The notes: generated by a model from the letters alone, not told the origin. Numbered from the stretch's first letter, positions 1 to 8,714 are shown. The stretch: 64,000 bases of DNA from Aromatoleum toluclasticum ATCC 700605 (GCF_000378245.1 NZ_KB899503.1:1-64000); one strand, 5' to 3'. Made by a program: numbers and translations.

Positions 1-1449
1 GAGATCACCGGCCTGCAGAAGATCTTCGACGGCAGCCTGCCGATGCTCTTCAACAACGTCAAAGGCATGCCGCATGCGCGGGCGATCACGAACCTCTTCG
101 GCGACATCCGCGTCGTCGAGGAACTCTTCGGCTGGCAGGACTCGCTCGACCGCGTCAAGAAAGTGGCGCGTGCGATCGACCATCCGCTGAAGCCGATCAT
201 CATTTCGCAGGACGAAGCGCCGGTGCAGGAAGAGGTCCTCACCTCCGACCTCGACGTCAATAAGTGGCTCACCGCGATCCGCCACACACCGCTCGAGACC
301 GAGCTGACGATCGGCTCGGGGATCTCGTGCGTGGTCGGCCCGTATTTCGACGGCGGCAGCCACATCGGCTACAACCGCATGAACTTCCGCTGGGGCAACG
401 TCGGCACCTTCCAGATCTCGCCGGGATCGCACATGTGGCAGGTGATGACCGAGCACTACAAGGACGACGAGCCGATCCCGCTGACGATGTGCTTCGGCGT
501 GCCGCCCTCCTGCACCTACGTCGCCGGCGCGGGCTTCGACTACGCGATCCTGCCCAAGGGCTGCGACGAGATCGGCATCGCCGGCGCCATCCAGGGCTCG
601 CCGGTGCGCCTGGTGAAATGCCACACGATCGACGCCTACACCCTGGCCGATGCGGAATACGTCCTGGAAGGCTATCTGCACCCGCGCGACAAGCGCTACG
701 AGACGGCCGAATCCGAGGCCGCCGACATCCAGGGCCGCTTCCACTTCCACCCCGAGTGGGCCGGCTACATGGGCAAGGCCTACAAGGCGCCGACTTTCCA
801 CGTCACCGCCATCACGATGCGCAAGCGCGAGACCAAGCCGATCATCTTCCCGCTCGGCGTGCATACGGCCGACGACTCGAACATCGACACCTCGGTGCGC
901 GAGTCGGCGATCTTCGCGCTGTGCGAGCGGCTGCAGCCGGGCATCGTGCAGAACGTGCATATCCCGTACTGCATGACCGACTGGGGCGGCTGCATCATCC
1001 AGGTGAAGAAGCGCAACCAGATCGAGGAAGGCTGGCAGCGCAATTTCCTCTCGGCGATCCTGTCGTGCTCGCAGGGGATGCGGCTCGCGATCGCGGTCAG
1101 CGAAGACGTCGACATCTACTCGATGGACGACATCATGTGGTGCCTCACCACACGCGTGAATCCGCAGACCGACATCCTCAACCCGATCCCCGGCGGGCGC
1201 GGCCAGACCTTCATGCCGGCCGAGCGCATGACTTCGGGCGACAAGCAATGGACCGCGTCGAACACGCTGTTCGAAGGCGGGATGGGGATCGACGCGACGG
1301 TGCCGTACGGCTACGAGAGCGACTTCCACCGTCCGGTGTACGGGGTCGATCTGGTCAAGCCCGAAGACTTCTTCAGCAACGGCGACATCGAGAAGATGAA
1401 GTCGCGCATGGCCGGCTGGGTGCTGTCGCTCGCACGCACCGGGCGCTGA
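1..1449 (+). CDS. UbiD-family decarboxylase, probable phthaloyl-CoA decarboxylase (5' partial)
   Basis: The reading frame is open from base 1, before the first ATG at 43, so the N-terminus lies outside the window; 482 residues are visible against about 500-530 for UbiD proteins. The sequence is UbiD-like throughout: LFNNVKG near the visible start, a central GYNRMNFRWGNVGTF stretch with conserved Arg/Asn, and the FPLG...D...VR region. UbiD enzymes use prenylated FMN to (de)carboxylate aromatic or unsaturated acids. The two class III CoA-transferase genes directly downstream and the TRAP transporter match the anaerobic phthalate clusters of Thauera chlorobenzoica and Aromatoleum, where the UbiD protein converts phthaloyl-CoA to benzoyl-CoA. 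The substrate is inferred from context; another aromatic acid is possible. No UbiX is in the window. Confidence 0.85.
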   Translation, partial: EITGLQKIFDGSLPMLFNNVKGMPHARAITNLFGDIRVVEELFGWQDSLDRVKKVARAIDHPLKPIIISQDEAPVQEEVLTSDLDVNKWLTAIRHTPLETELTIGSGISCVVGPYFDGGSHIGYNRMNFRWGNVGTFQISPGSHMWQVMTEHYKDDEPIPLTMCFGVPPSCTYVAGAGFDYAILPKGCDEIGIAGAIQGSPVRLVKCHTIDAYTLADAEYVLEGYLHPRDKRYETAESEAADIQGRFHFHPEWAGYMGKAYKAPTFHVTAITMRKRETKPIIFPLGVHTADDSNIDTSVRESAIFALCERLQPGIVQNVHIPYCMTDWGGCIIQVKKRNQIEEGWQRNFLSAILSCSQGMRLAIAVSEDVDIYSMDDIMWCLTTRVNPQTDILNPIPGGRGQTFMPAERMTSGDKQWTASNTLFEGGMGIDATVPYGYESDFHRPVYGVDLVKPEDFFSNGDIEKMKSRMAGWVLSLARTGR

Positions 1450-1483
1450 GCGCCGCCACCCCCAACACCAGGAGGAAGCCGCG

Positions 1484-2671
1484 ATGCTTGAAGCATACCG
1501 GGTTCTGGATCTGAGCGACCGGACCGGCTGGCTTGCCGGGCGGTTGCTCGCCGATCTCGGGGCCGACGTCATCAAGGTGGAAGGGCCCGGGGCCGACATC
1601 GACGGTCCCGACTGGCAGGCGTACAACGTCAACAAGCGGCTGCTGCGTCTCGACCTCGCGGCGCCCGGTGGCCACGCGGATTTCGAGCGGCTCGTCGCCG
1701 GCGTCGACTTCCTGGTCGAATCGGCCTCGCCGGAGGAGCGGGCGCGGATCTTCGACCCGGCGCGCCTGCGCGAGCTCAATCCGGGGCTGATCCATGTATC
1801 GGTGACGCCCTTCGGCACGAGCGGGCCGCGTGCCGATTGGCTCGCGTCCGATCTCGAGATGATGGCGGCCGGCGGCGCGATGTCGCTCGCCGGCGAGCCC
1901 GACGACGTGCCCAAGCGCGTGACCGTTCCCCAGTCCCACTGCTGGGCCGGCGCGCAGGCCGCGGTCGGCGCGCTGACGGCGCTGCTGTATCGCACCGCGA
2001 CCGGCGAGGGGCAGCACGTCGACGTGTCCGGGCAGGCGGCGGTGATCCTCGCGCTGTCGCATGCACCCGCGTTCTGGGACCTCGAAGGCATCGTGCCGAC
2101 GCGCGCCGGCGCGTTCGTGACCGGGCGCTCGATCAAGGGCGCGCGCTACCGCGCCTTCTGGCCGTGCGCCGACGGCTATCTGAACTTCGTCCTCTACGGC
2201 GGGCCCGCCGGACGACGGACCAATGCACAGCTCGTCGCGTGGATGCGCGAACGCGGTGCCGAGCTCGGCGCGCTCGCCGACATCGACTGGAAGCGCTTCG
2301 ATCCGCGGCTCGCCACGCAGCAGGACGTCGATGCGCTCGAGGGGCCGATCGCACAGTTTTTTCTCGGCCTGAAGAAAAGCGAATTCCTCGAGCAGGCGAG
2401 CCGCCGCGAGATGCTCGGCTATCCAGTTTCGACGATGCGCGACATCGCCGAGGATCCGCAGCTCGAAGCGCGCGAGTTCTGGCACGACCTGACCACTCCC
2501 GGCGGCGAGCCGCAGCGCCATTGCGGCAGCTTCGCGATCATCGACGGCAACCGGCAGCCACTCGCGCACCCGCCTGGCACTGCCGTCGACGTCCGCACGC
2601 TGCTCGCCGAATTCGGCGCGGACCGCATCCGCTCCGCGCCCGAAACCGCACACGAGAGGCAAACCGTATGA
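1484..2671 (+). CDS. Class III CoA-transferase (CaiB/BaiF), catalytic-type subunit; SptA/SptB-like
   Basis: 395 aa CaiB/BaiF-family protein starting at the ATG behind the AGGAGG-like site of CACCAGGAGGAAGCCGCG. The N-terminal fold is typical (VLDLSDRTG, LLADLGADVIKVE). An Asp at about residue 123 in ASDLEMMAAGGAM sits where class III transferases carry the Asp that forms the acyl-enzyme anhydride. It overlaps the next CoA-transferase gene by ATGA, so the two are translationally coupled and probably form a heteromer. With the UbiD gene upstream, the likely reaction is succinyl-CoA:phthalate CoA transfer. The length (395 aa) is normal for the family. The family is certain; the substrate is inferred. 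Confidence 0.88.
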   Translation: MLEAYRVLDLSDRTGWLAGRLLADLGADVIKVEGPGADIDGPDWQAYNVNKRLLRLDLAAPGGHADFERLVAGVDFLVESASPEERARIFDPARLRELNPGLIHVSVTPFGTSGPRADWLASDLEMMAAGGAMSLAGEPDDVPKRVTVPQSHCWAGAQAAVGALTALLYRTATGEGQHVDVSGQAAVILALSHAPAFWDLEGIVPTRAGAFVTGRSIKGARYRAFWPCADGYLNFVLYGGPAGRRTNAQLVAWMRERGAELGALADIDWKRFDPRLATQQDVDALEGPIAQFFLGLKKSEFLEQASRREMLGYPVSTMRDIAEDPQLEAREFWHDLTTPGGEPQRHCGSFAIIDGNRQPLAHPPGTAVDVRTLLAEFGADRIRSAPETAHERQTV

Positions 2672-3888
2672 GCGCGATCTCCCAAGCCCTGGCGGGCGTG
2701 AAAGTCGTCGAGTTCGGCGCGTACGCCGCCGGCCCGCATATCGGCAAGATGCTCGCGACCTTCGGCGCGACCGTCGTGCACATCGAATCGCACCAGCGGC
2801 CCGACGGATTCCGCACCGAATATCCGCCGTACAAGGACGGCCGGCCGGGCAAGGACCGCAGCGGCTGTTTCGCGATCTTCAACGACTCGAAATACGACGT
2901 CACGCTGGACCTGAAGACGCCCGCCGGTATCGAGGTCGCGCGACGCCTGACCGCTTGGGCCGATATCGTGATCGAGAACATGCGTCCGGACGTGATGTCC
3001 CGCCTCGGCCTCGGTTACGAGGCTGCGAAGGAGCTGAACGCGGGGGTTGTGATGATCTCGAGCTGCAACATGGGCCAGACGGGGCCGCGCGCGCAAACGC
3101 CCGGCTTCGGCTCGCAACTGTCGGCGCTCGCGGGCTTCTGCGGATTGACGGGCGATCCGGACGGCCCGCCGATGCTGCTGTACGGTCCGTATATCGACTT
3201 CATCGCGTCGACGCTGGGCGCGACCGCGGTGCTCGCGGCGCTCGACCGGCAGCGGCGCACCGGGAACGGGGCGTGGATCGATCTCGCGCAATACGAGAGC
3301 GGACTGCTGTTCGTCGCCGGTGCCTTGCTCGACTACCACACGAGCGGACGCATCGCCGAGCGGGCGAACAATGCCGACCCGGGCGCGGCTCCCCACGACG
3401 CCTATCAGTGCGGCGGCGGAACGTGGCTGGCGCTGTCGTGCTGGTCCGACGACGAATTCGCGCGCCTCGCGCAGACGCTGCGGCGGCCCGAGCTCGCCGA
3501 CGACCCGCGCTTCTCGACCATTGCCGCGCGCAAGGCCAACGGCGTCGAGCTTGACGCGATCATCGCGTCGTGTCTCGTCACGCAGGACGCCGGGGATGTC
3601 GCCGCGAGGCTTCAAGCCGCGCGGGTCCACGCGTATCCGGTCAATACGATCGCGGACCTCTTCCGCGACCCGCAGCTCGCCTACCGACGGATCTGGCGAC
3701 GACGCCTGCACGGCGAGATCGGCGACGTGGCCTGCTATTTCTCGGCCTTCGATCTGTCGGCCACGCCCGGCGATGTGACGGGCGCAGCCCCCCGCCTCGG
3801 GGAAGACAACGCGCTGGTGTCTCGTGATTTCCTGGGGATCTCCGAACAGGAATACGCGGCGCTCGAGGAGCAGGGGGCGTTCGCGTGA
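2668..3888 (+). CDS. Class III CoA-transferase (CaiB/BaiF), partner subunit; SptA/SptB-like
   Basis: 406 aa CaiB/BaiF-family protein. The start ATG at 2668 overlaps the stop of the preceding transferase (ATGA). The N-terminus VKVVEFGAYAAGPHIGKMLATFGATVVHIES and the WADIVIENMRPDVM motif are diagnostic. At the usual catalytic-Asp position the sequence reads TPGFGSQLSALAGF (Gly148/Ser149), so the Asp seems to be missing and this would be the non-catalytic partner of a heteromeric enzyme, as in BbsEF-type or succinyl-CoA:phthalate CoA-transferases. Followed by a 204-base gap and the TRAP transporter genes. Function as a phthalate-activating subunit is inferred from the neighbourhood. Confidence 0.87.
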   Translation: MSAISQALAGVKVVEFGAYAAGPHIGKMLATFGATVVHIESHQRPDGFRTEYPPYKDGRPGKDRSGCFAIFNDSKYDVTLDLKTPAGIEVARRLTAWADIVIENMRPDVMSRLGLGYEAAKELNAGVVMISSCNMGQTGPRAQTPGFGSQLSALAGFCGLTGDPDGPPMLLYGPYIDFIASTLGATAVLAALDRQRRTGNGAWIDLAQYESGLLFVAGALLDYHTSGRIAERANNADPGAAPHDAYQCGGGTWLALSCWSDDEFARLAQTLRRPELADDPRFSTIAARKANGVELDAIIASCLVTQDAGDVAARLQAARVHAYPVNTIADLFRDPQLAYRRIWRRRLHGEIGDVACYFSAFDLSATPGDVTGAAPRLGEDNALVSRDFLGISEQEYAALEEQGAFA

Positions 3889-4027
3889 CCAGGAATTGCG
3901 CGCCCGCGGCGCGAAGCGAGCGAGCGTCCGGATCGTGGATGTTTTCTTCGGGCGCGCCGCCCCATACGTTCTTGCTGGATGGAAAACCCCAATGCTAGCC
4001 TGACAATACGCTGTGCAATAACAATAA

Positions 4028-4047
4028 GTCCGTGATCCGGACATCAC
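4028..4047. promoter_or_regulatory. Overlapping inverted repeats upstream of the TRAP transporter genes
   Basis: In the 204-base gap before the TAXI receptor gene two inverted repeats overlap: GTCCG-N5-CGGAC (4028-4042) and GTGAT-N6-ATCAC (4032-4047). They lie 45-65 bases upstream of the start codon, a plausible place for an operator controlling uptake. The spacing does not fit a CRP site. The rest of the gap is AT-richer and could hold a promoter, but no convincing -35/-10 pair was picked. Confidence 0.3.
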
Positions 4048-4092
4048 TCCGACGCTGCTTGGGCATCAGGTAAAACGATAAGGAGGAGACAG

Positions 4093-5073
4093 ATGTTGCG
4101 CACCATTATTTTTGGGGTCGTGTTTGCGTTGTCCAGTCTTGGCGCGAATGCGGAACCTTACAAGATGACGCTATCGGGCGCGAGCCCGAGCGGGCTGTGG
4201 ACCATGATCGGCATCGGCATCGACGGCGCCGTCAAGGAAAGTTTTCCCGGCTCGTCGATCACGTATCAAACGTCGGGCGGCGGACTCGCGAACATCGCGC
4301 TGCTCGACCAGGGCAAGGTCGAGCTCGGCATCGCGCATGACGCCGAGCTGCGCATCGCGAGCTCCGGCGCGAAACCGTTCTCCAAGCCGATCACGAGCCT
4401 GCGCGCGCTTGCGCTGTTGTACAACTGGGCGCCGATGCAGATGGTGATGTCGAAGGCGTTCGCGGAGAAGTACCAGATCCACAGCTTCGACGACATCGCA
4501 GCCAAGAAACCGCCGCTGCGGCTCGCGCTGAACAAGCGCGGCAACATCACCGAGCACGTCGCCGTCGAGATGTTCAAGGCGATCGGCGTCAATCTCGACG
4601 ACATCAAGAAATGGGGCGGCGACGTCATCTACGCGGCTTCCGACGAGCAGGGCGATCTGATGAAGGACAAGCGGATCGACATGTTCGCCAACGGCGTGTT
4701 CGTCCGCACGAGCTTCATCGTGCAGGCGGGCGATGCGGTCGAACTCGTCCTGCTGCCCGTCTCCGATCGCGCCGTCGAGAAAGTGTCGCAGGAGCTGAGC
4801 GTCGCGCCCTTCACCGTGAAAGCCGGCAGCTACGCGTGGCAGCCGACGGACGTGCCGACGGTGGCCTTGAGCGCGGTGCTGGTCGTCAATAGCCACATGG
4901 ACGACAAGGTCGCGCACGATCTCGCGGGCGCGCTGCACAAGCACATCGACAAGCTGCAGGGCGCGCACGGCAGCCTGAAGGTGATCACGCCCGAGTTCCT
5001 CGCGAGCCAGAAGATCGTGCCCTATCACAAGGGCGCCGAAGACTATTACCGGGAAGCCGGGCTGCTGAAGTAG
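4093..5073 (+). CDS. TAXI-family TRAP transporter solute-binding receptor
   Basis: 326 aa periplasmic receptor with a clear Sec signal peptide (MLRTIIFGVVFALSSLGANA-EPYK) behind a strong ribosome site (AAGGAGGAGACAG, ATG). The mature part opens KMTLSGASPSGLWTMIGIGIDGAVKESFPGSSITYQTSGG, typical of TAXI receptors (TRAP-associated extracytoplasmic immunogenic-type). It would capture the substrate, by context phthalate or another aromatic carboxylate, and hand it to the fused permease encoded 196 bases downstream. TAXI receptors usually pair with 4TM/12TM fused permeases, as here. The ligand cannot be read from the sequence. Confidence 0.88.
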   Translation: MLRTIIFGVVFALSSLGANAEPYKMTLSGASPSGLWTMIGIGIDGAVKESFPGSSITYQTSGGGLANIALLDQGKVELGIAHDAELRIASSGAKPFSKPITSLRALALLYNWAPMQMVMSKAFAEKYQIHSFDDIAAKKPPLRLALNKRGNITEHVAVEMFKAIGVNLDDIKKWGGDVIYAASDEQGDLMKDKRIDMFANGVFVRTSFIVQAGDAVELVLLPVSDRAVEKVSQELSVAPFTVKAGSYAWQPTDVPTVALSAVLVVNSHMDDKVAHDLAGALHKHIDKLQGAHGSLKVITPEFLASQKIVPYHKGAEDYYREAGLLK

Positions 5074-5269
5074 GGACGGCGAACCGCGCACGCCGCATTC
5101 CGGCCGCGCCGCGCTGCCAAGCCATTCCGTCGTCGTCGCCGACTGGTGGCGTCGCCATCCGCCCCGGTCCGGGGCGCGGCGACGCGGCCGTCTCGCGATT
5201 CGCGCCGCCCGCACCCGCGCCGCCGCAAGCGGGGAGTCGTCGGACGCGGACCTCTGAGGAGATTCGAAC

Positions 5270-7183
5270 GTGTCCAGTATGAGCCTTTCATTTCTGAGCA
5301 GATTCCTGACGTCCGGCGCGCGCCGCGACCCGACCCACTGTGCCGGCTGGGTGCTCAAACCGCTGGCGGCGCTGATCGCGGTCGGCATCGTCTGGGTCAC
5401 GACGATCCAGATCGTCCAGATCTACGCGATGACGATCGTGTTTCTCGGACTGATGCTTGCGCTGGTGTTCCTGTCGACCGGCGCGACCGCGAGCTCGAAC
5501 CGCGACCGCGTGCCGGTCTGGGACGGCCTGCTCGCCGCGGCGAGCCTCGCCATTTCGGCCTATTTCTGGTTCAACAACGAGCGGATCATCACGCGCATCA
5601 CGCTGCTCGACGAGCTCACGACCGGCGACCTCGTCTGCGGCAGCGGCCTGCTGCTGATCACGCTCGAGGCGACGCGGCGCACCGTCGGCCCGGGGCTCAC
5701 GTCGATCGTGCTCATGTTCCTCGCCTACAACCTGTGGGGCGATCTGCTGCCCGGCGTGCTCGGCCACGGTCCCATCGACTATCCGCACTTTCTCGACGTG
5801 CTCGCGTTTACCACCGACGGCATTTTCGGCGCGCCGATCCGGGTCGCATTGACTTACGTCTTCCTGTTCGGTCTTTTCGGCACTTTTCTCTCGCGCGCCG
5901 GAGGAGGCGACTTCTTCTTCGATGCCGCGGCCGCCGTCAGCGGCAGGAGCCCCGGCGGTCCGGCGAAGATCGCCGTGGCGTCGTCGGGGCTGTACGGCAC
6001 GATTTCCGGCAGTCCGACCGCCGACGTCGTGACGACCGGCTCGATCACGATTCCGATGATGAAGAAGCTCGGCTATTCGGGCGCAGTCGCCGGGGGCATC
6101 GAAGTCGCAGCCTCGACCGGCGGTAGCATCCTGCCGCCGGTCATGGGCTCGGCCGCCTTCATCATGGCCGAATTCACCGGCATCCGTTACACCGACATCG
6201 CCGTCGCCGCGATCGTGCCGGCCTTGCTCTACTACTTCTGTCTTTACCTGCAGGTGCATCTGCGCTCGCTCAAGGACGGGATCACCGGCCTCGACGACGT
6301 GCCGGCGCTCGCGGACACGATGCGCCGCGGCGGTATGTTCCTGGTTCCGCTGCTCGCGCTGGTCGCCGCGCTGCTGATCGGCTACTCGCCCAATTTCGTC
6401 GCCGCGTTCGGTACCCTCGCCGTCGTCGCGGTCGCGATGTCCCGGCGCGAGACGCGTTTCGGCCTGAAAGGGCTTTACGACATCCTCGCCGAAGCGACGC
6501 TACGCATCGTCCCGGTCGTCGCCGCCTGCGCCGCGGCAGGGCTGGTTGTGGGGGGGCTGTCGATGACCGGCCTCGGCGTGAAAGTCGCCGATCTGATCTT
6601 CCTCATTGCCGGATCCAACCTGTTCGTCTCGCTGCTGGTCGCCGCGGTCATCACGCTGGTCCTCGGGATGGGCATGCCGACGCCGAGCGTCTACATCCTG
6701 GCCGCCGTACTGGTCGCGCCGGCGCTGACGAAGCTCGGCGTGTCGCTGATGGCGGCGCACCTCTTTCTCGTCTATTACGCGAGCCTGTCCGCGATGACGC
6801 CGCCGATCGCGGTCGCCGCGTTCGCCGCCGCGCCGATCGCGCTCGCCAATCCGCTCGCGGTCGGTCTTGCCGCCGTGCGCATCTCGATCACCGCGTTCGT
6901 CGTTCCATTCGCGTTCGTCTACAACGAGGGCGTCCTGCTGTCCGGATCGACGGGCCAGATCGTGCTCGCGTGCGTCGCGACGGCGGCCGCGGCCGGCTGT
7001 CTTTGCCTCGCGACCGAGGGCTACTGGAAGCGGCAGCTCGGCGTGGTGCACCGTCTGTGCTTTCTCGGTGCCGGTGTCGGCCTGATGGTTCCTTCGTATC
7101 AGGTCCAGATGGCCTCGGCGCTCGCTGCCGCCATAGGCGGTTGGCTTGTATGGCATGGAATGGCGGCCGATCGCAGTGCCTGA
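5270..7183 (+). CDS. TRAP transporter fused permease (4TM/12TM, DctQM-type)
   Basis: 637 aa membrane protein if the GTG at 5270 is used (634 aa from the ATG at 5279); GAGGAG at 5257-5262 precedes the GTG. It is the fusion of the small (DctQ) and large (DctM) TRAP permease subunits. Early hydrophobic segments include AALIAVGIVWVTTIQIVQIYAMTIVFLGLML; the large-subunit part carries GLYGTISGSPTADVVTTGSITIPMMKKLGYSG, AASTGGSILPPVMGSAAF, LGMGMPTPSVYI and YYASLSAMTPPIAVAAF, the conserved DctM motifs. It moves the receptor-delivered carboxylate inward with Na+/H+ and belongs to the presumed phthalate module. Confidence 0.92.
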   Translation: MSSMSLSFLSRFLTSGARRDPTHCAGWVLKPLAALIAVGIVWVTTIQIVQIYAMTIVFLGLMLALVFLSTGATASSNRDRVPVWDGLLAAASLAISAYFWFNNERIITRITLLDELTTGDLVCGSGLLLITLEATRRTVGPGLTSIVLMFLAYNLWGDLLPGVLGHGPIDYPHFLDVLAFTTDGIFGAPIRVALTYVFLFGLFGTFLSRAGGGDFFFDAAAAVSGRSPGGPAKIAVASSGLYGTISGSPTADVVTTGSITIPMMKKLGYSGAVAGGIEVAASTGGSILPPVMGSAAFIMAEFTGIRYTDIAVAAIVPALLYYFCLYLQVHLRSLKDGITGLDDVPALADTMRRGGMFLVPLLALVAALLIGYSPNFVAAFGTLAVVAVAMSRRETRFGLKGLYDILAEATLRIVPVVAACAAAGLVVGGLSMTGLGVKVADLIFLIAGSNLFVSLLVAAVITLVLGMGMPTPSVYILAAVLVAPALTKLGVSLMAAHLFLVYYASLSAMTPPIAVAAFAAAPIALANPLAVGLAAVRISITAFVVPFAFVYNEGVLLSGSTGQIVLACVATAAAAGCLCLATEGYWKRQLGVVHRLCFLGAGVGLMVPSYQVQMASALAAAIGGWLVWHGMAADRSA

Positions 7184-7213
7184 AAATCGTTTTGACCACG
7201 TGAGGAAAACGTC

Positions 7214-7864
7214 ATGCGCTTGACCAGCAGCTGTTTCGAGGACGACGGAAGAATTCCGCAAGAATGCGCGTTTGCCGCGCCTCACCCGGAGACGCGGATC
7301 GGCCTGTCACGCAATCTCAATCCCGCGCTCGCGTGGAGCGGTCTTCCAGCGGGCACGAAGTCGCTGGTCGTCATCTGCCACGATCCCGACGTGCCGTCGG
7401 TGCTCGACGACTTCAATCGGGAAGGGCGGGTCGTGTCGGCGGCGGTTCCGCGGATCGACCTGTATCACTGGGCCCTGGTCGATCTGCCGCCCGAGTTGCC
7501 GGGCATCGGGAAAGGGGAGTTCTCGGACGCCGTCGTTCCCCGCGGCAAACCCGGGCCCGACGCGCCGCATAGCACCCGGCAGGCGCTCAACGATTACACC
7601 CAATGGTTTGTCGGCGACGAGCACATGGCGGGGCAGTATTTCGGCTACGACGGGCCGTGCCCGCCGTGGAACGACGAGATTCCGCACCGTTACGTGTTTA
7701 CGCTGTACGCGCTCGACATTGCGAAATGTCCCGTGTCGGGGACCTTCGGCGCACGCGATGTCGTCGAGGCGATTCGTCCGCATGTGCTGGCCGAGGCGAC
7801 GCTGACCGGACGTTACACGCTCAATCCCGATGTCGCCCTCTGCGGGGCCGAGGCAGGAGCATAG
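7214..7864 (+). CDS. PEBP-like protein (YbhB/YbcL family)
   Basis: 216 aa, ATG at 7214 behind TGAGGAAAA. Phosphatidylethanolamine-binding-protein fold signatures are present: LNPALAWSGLPAGTKSLVVICHDPDVP (the DPD ligand-pocket motif) and YFGYDGPCPPWNDEIPHRYVFTLYALD (the GxxHRY motif). It is longer than E. coli YbhB/YbcL (about 158-183 aa), mainly through a loop insert DDFNREGRVVSAAVPR. There is no signal peptide. It lies between the TRAP permease and nadC, with 7 bases to the latter, so it is probably co-transcribed. PEBPs bind small anions and phosphate-like ligands; a role with an aromatic acid, its CoA ester or a cofactor is speculation. Confidence 0.85.
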   Translation: MRLTSSCFEDDGRIPQECAFAAPHPETRIGLSRNLNPALAWSGLPAGTKSLVVICHDPDVPSVLDDFNREGRVVSAAVPRIDLYHWALVDLPPELPGIGKGEFSDAVVPRGKPGPDAPHSTRQALNDYTQWFVGDEHMAGQYFGYDGPCPPWNDEIPHRYVFTLYALDIAKCPVSGTFGARDVVEAIRPHVLAEATLTGRYTLNPDVALCGAEAGA

Positions 7865-7871
7865 GACTGCG

Positions 7872-8714
7872 ATGAACGACTCGACTCTCGAACTCGACGT
7901 CGCGTCCGCGGTGCGCGCGGCGCTCGAGGAAGACATCGGCGAAGGCGATTACACGGCGAATCTGCTTCCTGCCGACCGCCAGGCATACGCGACGGTGATC
8001 AGCCGCCAAGCGGCGGTGGTGTGCGGCGCCCCATGGTTCGAACAATGTTTTCGCGAGCTGGACCCCGGCGTCGAGATCCGCTGGCGCGCAGCGGACGGCG
8101 TCGAAGTCTCGCCCGGGGACGTCGTGTGCGAAATCGCCGGCAACGCGCGTGCGCTCTTGAGTGCCGAGCGCGCGGCGCTGAATTTCCTGCAGACGCTTTC
8201 AGCCACCGCGACGGCGACGCGGCGCTACGTCGAGGCGATTCCCGGCACCCCCGCGCGAATCTACGACACCCGCAAGACCTTGCCCGGTCTGCGCATGGCG
8301 CAAAAATACGCGGTGCGGGTCGGGGGCGGCCACAATCACCGCATGGGTCTTTATGCGGGCGTGCTGATCAAGGAAAACCACATCGCCGTGGCGGGCGGCA
8401 TCCCGCAGGCGCTGCGATCCGCGGAAGCCTTCACGCCGGCCGGCATTCCGCTGCAGATCGAGGTGGAGAACCATGCCGAGCTCGAGGCTGCGCTCGCAGC
8501 CGGGGCGAAGCTGATCCTGCTCGACAACTTCAGCGTCGAGCAAATGCGCGAGGCAGTCGCGATCACCGCGGGGCGGGCCGAGCTCGAAGCCTCGGGCGGC
8601 ATCACGCTCGACAATCTGCGCGAAGTGGCGGAAACGGGTGTCGATCGCATCTCGATCGGAAGCCTTACCAAGGACGTCAAGGCGATCGACCTGTCGATGC
8701 GTATCAGTTGCTAG
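7872..8714 (+). CDS. nadC: Nicotinate-nucleotide pyrophosphorylase (quinolinate phosphoribosyltransferase)
   Basis: 280 aa from the ATG at 7872; the frame stays open upstream into the PEBP gene, but MNDSTLELDVASAVRAALEEDIGEGDYT is the normal NadC beginning. Conserved motifs: NFLQTLSATATATRRYV, IYDTRKTLPGLRMAQKYAVR, GGGHNHRMGLYAGVLIKENHI, and C-terminal EASGGITLDNL. The enzyme joins quinolinate and PRPP to give nicotinate mononucleotide, CO2 and PPi in NAD synthesis. nadA and nadB are absent nearby and the gene sits in a phthalate-type operon. Phthalate is a known quinolinate analogue and ligand of this enzyme family, so a specialised or inhibitor-tolerant copy is a reasonable idea. The catalytic motifs look intact. 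Confidence 0.93.
   Translation: MNDSTLELDVASAVRAALEEDIGEGDYTANLLPADRQAYATVISRQAAVVCGAPWFEQCFRELDPGVEIRWRAADGVEVSPGDVVCEIAGNARALLSAERAALNFLQTLSATATATRRYVEAIPGTPARIYDTRKTLPGLRMAQKYAVRVGGGHNHRMGLYAGVLIKENHIAVAGGIPQALRSAEAFTPAGIPLQIEVENHAELEAALAAGAKLILLDNFSVEQMREAVAITAGRAELEASGGITLDNLREVAETGVDRISIGSLTKDVKAIDLSMRISC

Noticed and set aside
1373-4047. Long open frames on the - strand across the CoA-transferase genes
   Set aside because: They run antisense to well-conserved genes, have Arg/Ala/Gly-rich composition and no homology. High-GC codon bias explains them.
4032-4047. CRP site before the TRAP receptor gene
   Set aside because: The GTGA and TCAC halves are 8 bases apart; CRP sites need 6.
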